Below, piece after piece: positions 15,427 through 18,381 of a DNA stretch of 18,381 bases. A model generated the notes under the pieces. The model saw only the letters and a list, made by a program, of their open reading frames with translations. It made no database searches and was not told the origin of the DNA. Within the stretch, counting starts at the first letter, position 1. Each line of letters starts with the position of its first letter. The DNA comes from CAZNLS01 sp964573895 (GTDB lineage: Bacteria > Acidobacteriota > Aminicenantia > UBA2199): contig CAZNLS010000049.1 in assembly GCA_964573895.1 (NCBI GenBank), positions 1 to 18,381 of the forward strand, read 5' to 3'. Both the position numbers and the translations under genes were made by a program.

Positions 15427-16630
15427 CACGGCTGATTTTCACCTTATTTATCCTGTTATTTTCAATTTCAACTACTTTAAATACCAGATTCCCAATAACT
15501 ACTTCCTCATTTTTTTTTGGTATTTTTCCAAGTTTAAAATTTATTAATCCCGATACGGTCTGGAAATCATCTTCCTCTTCGATCTTCAGAGCTAAAGCAT
15601 CTCCTAATTCAGATATATCAGTATCTCCTTTTACCAAATATGTCCCGTTTTCCATAATAATCCGGTCGATATCTTCATCATATTCATCCTGGATCTCACC
15701 TACAATTTCCTCTATCAGATCTTCCATGGTTACAACTCCGGAGACTCCTCCAAATTCATCAACGACAATTGCAAATTTTTGCTTCAATTTCTGCATATCT
15801 TTCAGTAACTCAAGAATTCTCATTGTTTCAGGAATAAAATAGGGGTCCCTGAGAATATTTTTTAATTGAAACTCCTCATTCTTCCAATATTTAAATATAT
15901 CTTTTGTCAAAATTATACCGATGATATTATCCACTCTTCCGGAGATTACCGGATATCTTGATTTTTTTGTTTTATTTACAAAATTTACAAGCTCATCAAT
16001 CTCAATATCTTTTTCAATATACTGCATATCAACTCTCGGGGTCATTATTTCTTTGACCAGTGTATCCCCAAATTCAAGGACACTTTCGATCATTTCCCTG
16101 TCCTCTTTTTCAATTATTCCATCTTTTCTTCCCTCTTCTATAAACACTTCCATTTCCCGCTCACTAAGATCATCCGCATCACTTTCACGGTTAGAAATTC
16201 TCTTCTTCACGAAATTTGAAAAAATAAAATTTGCCGGATAAAAAAAGTACCATGGAATAATCTGAAGAGGTAAAAGCTTATCAAGGATTTTTTCTTTAAA
16301 AAAAAATGCAAAGGAATACAGGAGGAAATCAAATAGTGTCAAAAATAGTAAAATAAGAAAGATTAAAGCAAAAGAATTTTTGTTACCGATTCTAATTAAA
16401 ACATAATAGGAGTAACTGAAAAGCAGTAATTGAAGGAAAAATGTGAATGCCCGCAGAGAATTAATTACAGCTTCATAATTGCTTATAAGATCCATTTTGA
16501 CTTTCTTTTTATTTTCAATATCTTCGAGAAAACCCGTTAAGGCAATTTTTGAAAAACTTTTAAAACTGACTTCAAGCATGAAAAAAACTATTGCCAGGAA
16601 TATAATTAGTGACAACAGTATAATTTCCAT
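15407..16630 (-). CDS. CorC/HlyC-family (CNNM-like) CBS-domain membrane protein
   Basis: Membrane protein of the hemolysin C/CorC/CNNM family, linked to magnesium and cobalt export in characterised members. About four hydrophobic segments (2-20, 62-80, 86-112, 122-140) form a divergent DUF21/CNNM region. A linker with an SEREMEVFIEEG segment follows (about 156-167). Paired CBS domains span about 196-312, with EIMTPRVDM at 194-202, DEFGGVSGVVT at 291-301 and EEIVGEIQDEYD at 307-318. The transporter-associated domain (about 325-402) closes the protein. The order and 407-aa length match the family. AGGAG is upstream of the ATG. It sits between a phosphodiesterase gene and era; CorC-like genes near era and ybeY are common. 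Exact ion specificity cannot be read. Confidence 0.87.
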   Translation of the reverse strand: MEIILLSLIIFLAIVFFMLEVSFKSFSKIALTGFLEDIENKKKVKMDLISNYEAVINSLRAFTFFLQLLLFSYSYYVLIRIGNKNSFALIFLILLFLTLFDFLLYSFAFFFKEKILDKLLPLQIIPWYFFYPANFIFSNFVKKRISNRESDADDLSEREMEVFIEEGRKDGIIEKEDREMIESVLEFGDTLVKEIMTPRVDMQYIEKDIEIDELVNFVNKTKKSRYPVISGRVDNIIGIILTKDIFKYWKNEEFQLKNILRDPYFIPETMRILELLKDMQKLKQKFAIVVDEFGGVSGVVTMEDLIEEIVGEIQDEYDEDIDRIIMENGTYLVKGDTDISELGDALALKIEEEDDFQTVSGLINFKLGKIPKKNEEVVIGNLVFKVVEIENNRINKVKISRDEKKNS

Positions 16631-16650
16631 TTAAAATTCCGCTCCTGACA

Positions 16651-17139
16651 TTACAGCAATTTTATCGTTTCAATATCTCCGGTGCTCAGATCAAGAAAGA
16701 CCATTCCCGGTTCCTCGGATAGCCCGGCTGTTTCTCCGGGATTTATTATTACGGTATTGTTTTTCTCACTGATCTCATGTTTATGCAAGTGTCCATAAAG
16801 TATATAATCAACGGAACCTGCCAATTGATCAATTAAAACGGGTGCATGCATCAATACAAACAATTTCTGTTCAAGATTAATCTTCACAGGAGAAGTGTTT
16901 ATATCACCTCCCAAATCAGATATCACCCTCATCAATCCTATTTTATCCCCGTCACAATTGCCGAAAACAGCATTTATTTTCCCATTAAATCCTTTTAGTA
17001 CGCCTGCTGCAAGAGGAGAAACTATGTCACCGAGATGGAAAAGGTGTTCACAATTCCTTTCATTTGCACAGACTACTGCCTTTTTTAAATTTTCAACATT
17101 GTCATGTGAATCTGAAATTACAGCGATTCTCATTCCCAT
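16651..17139 (-). CDS. YfcE/MJ0936-type metallophosphoesterase
   Basis: Small calcineurin-like phosphodiesterase of the YfcE/MJ0936 group, which hydrolyses phosphodiesters with a two-metal centre. The metal-binding set is visible: Asp10 and His12 (SDSH), Asp38 (LGD), Asn61 (GNCD), His98 and the GHLH pair His117/His119, followed by NPGE, where the family usually has NPGS. The usual His-Gly-His loop at 98 reads His-Ala-Pro, which keeps the ligand His but alters its neighbours. At 162 aa it is full-length. No natural substrate is assigned. ATG codons at 17139 and 17133 are both possible starts. An extended -10 lies just 7 nt upstream of the first, suggesting a leaderless message. Divergent from purF. 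Confidence 0.86.
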   Translation of the reverse strand: MGMRIAVISDSHDNVENLKKAVVCANERNCEHLFHLGDIVSPLAAGVLKGFNGKINAVFGNCDGDKIGLMRVISDLGGDINTSPVKINLEQKLFVLMHAPVLIDQLAGSVDYILYGHLHKHEISEKNNTVIINPGETAGLSEEPGMVFLDLSTGDIETIKLL

Positions 17140-17146
17140 TATTCAG

Positions 17147-17155
17147 ATTCTACCA
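17147..17155 (-). promoter_or_regulatory. Extended -10 promoter element upstream of the yfcE-like gene
   Basis: On the minus strand the sequence is TGGTAGAAT, a TGn extended -10 with a five-of-six hexamer. A weak -35 (TTTATA) lies 17 nt upstream of the hexamer. Only 7 nt separate the hexamer from the ATG at 17139, so the transcript would start at or one base before the start codon. Confidence 0.45.
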
Positions 17156-17212
17156 TATAGTACGGATTTTATAAATTTTTTCGGTCATGGAGCACAATCA
17201 TAGATCATTGTC

Positions 17213-17241
17213 TTGACTTTTATGGCTATTGGGGTTATATA
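17213..17241 (+). promoter_or_regulatory. Sigma-70-type promoter for purF
   Basis: TTGACT (17213-17218) is followed after 17 nt by TATATA (17236-17241). The expected transcription start, about 7 nt further, coincides with the A of the purF ATG at 17248. No convincing Shine-Dalgarno precedes the ATG, which is consistent with a leaderless message. TATATT at 17238-17243 (19-nt spacing) is an alternative -10 and gives the same conclusion. Confidence 0.5.
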
Positions 17242-17247
17242 TTCGAA

Positions 17248-18381
17248 ATGTGTGGAGTGATAGGGATATTAGATAACGAGCAAGTCATTCAAAAACTCTA
17301 CAATTCAATGCTTACGATCCAGCATCGGGGTCAGGATTCTGCCGGGATTTTAACCTATGACGGCACCTTTCATTTAAAAAAAGGTAATGGGCTTGTCAGG
17401 GATATTTTTGACCAGAGAAATGTCTCGAGGTTAGTTGGAAATGTCGGGATCGGTCATACGCGATATCCGACGATTGGGGAAGGATCGGTTGAAGATGCTC
17501 AACCTTACTGGGTTAATACACCTTTTGGAATTGCAGGAGCTCACAACGGGAATGTAACAAATTTTTTAGAACTAAAAAAGGAACTATTCGAAAAATCGTT
17601 TCGCATAGTTAACTCCAACTCTGATATGGAAGTGATTTTGAATGTATTCGCAGATTATCTTGATAAACTTAAAGTAAAGGAAATTTCACCCAAAATTATT
17701 TTTGATGCCGTAGAATATATCTATAAAAAAGTGAAGGGGAGTTATTCTGTTGTATTCTATATTGCCGGAAAAGGGATGGTCGGATTTAGAGATCCTTACG
17801 GTTTGAGGCCCCTGCTATACGGAACCGAAAAAAGAAAAATGGTACCTTCATTCGGATTTGCTTCTGAAAGTGTCTCATTGGAAGTCATGGGCTTTAAAAC
17901 TATTGAAGATCTCGAGCCGGGATCTGCTATTTTTATAGACAACAAAAAAAATGTTTTTAAAAAGAAAATATCATCAAAACCTCACAGGCCGTGTATTTTT
18001 GAATATATTTATTTCGCCAGGCCTGATTCATATTTGAATAAAATCAATGTCTATAAATCCAGGGTTGAACTGGGAAGAGCAATAGTTAATAAAATTCAAC
18101 CCTTAAATCTTAATATAGATGTGGTTGTTCCCGTCCCGGATTCATCCAGGGCTGCAGCAATAGAGATTGCACGTCTCATGAAACTTAAATACAGAGAAGG
18201 TCTTGTCAAAAACAGGTACATCGGAAGAACATTTATAATGCCGGGTGACAAAATCAGACAAGAGTCTATTTATAAAAAATTAAATCCTATTGAAAGCGTT
18301 TTTAAAGGAAAAAATATTCTACTTGTTGACGATTCCATTGTCAGGGGAAATACGTCCAGGTCAATCATCCAGATGGTTAGA
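17248..18381 (+). CDS. purF: Amidophosphoribosyltransferase PurF (3' end missing)
   Basis: First committed enzyme of purine synthesis: glutamine plus PRPP gives phosphoribosylamine. The reading frame stays open through the window end (378 codons), and the usual length is about 460-505, so roughly the last fifth lies outside. The Ntn glutaminase domain starts at Cys2 (MCGVIGI), the catalytic nucleophile freed by Met removal, with no propeptide. HTRYPT (70-75), HNGN (99-102) and SDME (125-128) form its active site. CIFEYIYFARPDS (249-261) links to the phosphoribosyltransferase domain, whose PRPP loop is LLVDDSIVRGNTS (358-370). The Cys2 requirement fixes the start although no Shine-Dalgarno is seen. 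Whether Fe-S cysteines are present cannot be judged, because they lie in the missing end. Confidence 0.95.
   Translation, partial: MCGVIGILDNEQVIQKLYNSMLTIQHRGQDSAGILTYDGTFHLKKGNGLVRDIFDQRNVSRLVGNVGIGHTRYPTIGEGSVEDAQPYWVNTPFGIAGAHNGNVTNFLELKKELFEKSFRIVNSNSDMEVILNVFADYLDKLKVKEISPKIIFDAVEYIYKKVKGSYSVVFYIAGKGMVGFRDPYGLRPLLYGTEKRKMVPSFGFASESVSLEVMGFKTIEDLEPGSAIFIDNKKNVFKKKISSKPHRPCIFEYIYFARPDSYLNKINVYKSRVELGRAIVNKIQPLNLNIDVVVPVPDSSRAAAIEIARLMKLKYREGLVKNRYIGRTFIMPGDKIRQESIYKKLNPIESVFKGKNILLVDDSIVRGNTSRSIIQMVR

Noticed and set aside
16840..16851. Broken active site in the yfcE-like enzyme (His-Ala-Pro in place of His-Gly-His)
   Set aside because: The metal-ligand His and all other ligands (Asp10, His12, Asp38, Asn61, His117, His119) are kept, so the enzyme is likely active.
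1..18381. Mobile elements, CRISPR, tRNA, rRNA, toxin-antitoxin or defence genes
   Set aside because: No transposase, terminal inverted repeats, regular short repeats, cloverleaf sequences or matching protein families were seen; genes are packed core functions.

Overview
The window is A+T-rich chromosomal DNA from a diderm (Gram-negative-type) bacterium. The envelope evidence is direct: a TolB propeller, a Pal lipoprotein with its peptidoglycan-binding OmpA-like domain, a CpoB/YbgF protein, a SurA-type periplasmic chaperone and a small predicted outer-membrane barrel. A MglA-type small GTPase and the ileS-lspA-lgt-rluD and double-parvulin layout would fit delta-proteobacterial-grade lineages, Deferribacterota or a candidate phylum. 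The sequence alone does not fix the taxon. There are no mobile elements, CRISPR arrays, tRNA or rRNA genes, and the gene density is that of core chromosome.

Plus-strand block, 1-7438: tolB, pal, cpoB, ssb, a MglA-like GTPase with a long C-terminal tail, then three exported proteins: a protein of unknown function, a short family-5 solute-binding-like protein and a small barrel-like protein. Spacing is from 14-nt overlaps to 13-nt gaps, except for a 57-nt gap before pal. That gap holds a near-consensus sigma-70 promoter embedded in two palindromes. The block looks like the distal part of a Tol-Pal operon (tolQ/R/A presumably upstream, outside the window) extended by ssb, mglA and the exported trio.

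Minus-strand block, 17139 down to 7445: a YfcE-like phosphodiesterase, a CorC/HlyC CBS-domain protein, the Era GTPase, a 107-nt gap, then ileS, lspA, lgt, an rluD-like pseudouridine synthase, a PpiC-type parvulin (probably a lipoprotein) and SurA. It combines ribosome maturation and translation (era, rluD, ileS) with lipoprotein processing (lgt, lspA) and outer-membrane protein folding (the two parvulins). lgt and lspA would process Pal and any other lipoproteins. SurA and the parvulin would assist periplasmic and outer-membrane clients. The two blocks converge at 7438/7445 over a hairpin.

The right edge carries the first 378 codons of purF, divergent from the yfcE-like gene. Predicted promoters on both sides of that 108-nt gap put transcription starts at or next to the start codons, so both messages may be leaderless.

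The least explained parts are the mglA-exported trio attached to Tol-Pal, the slippery A-run at the end of the ppiC gene, and the promoter architectures. Nothing here is clearly a new defence or mobile system; most genes are recognisable housekeeping families.
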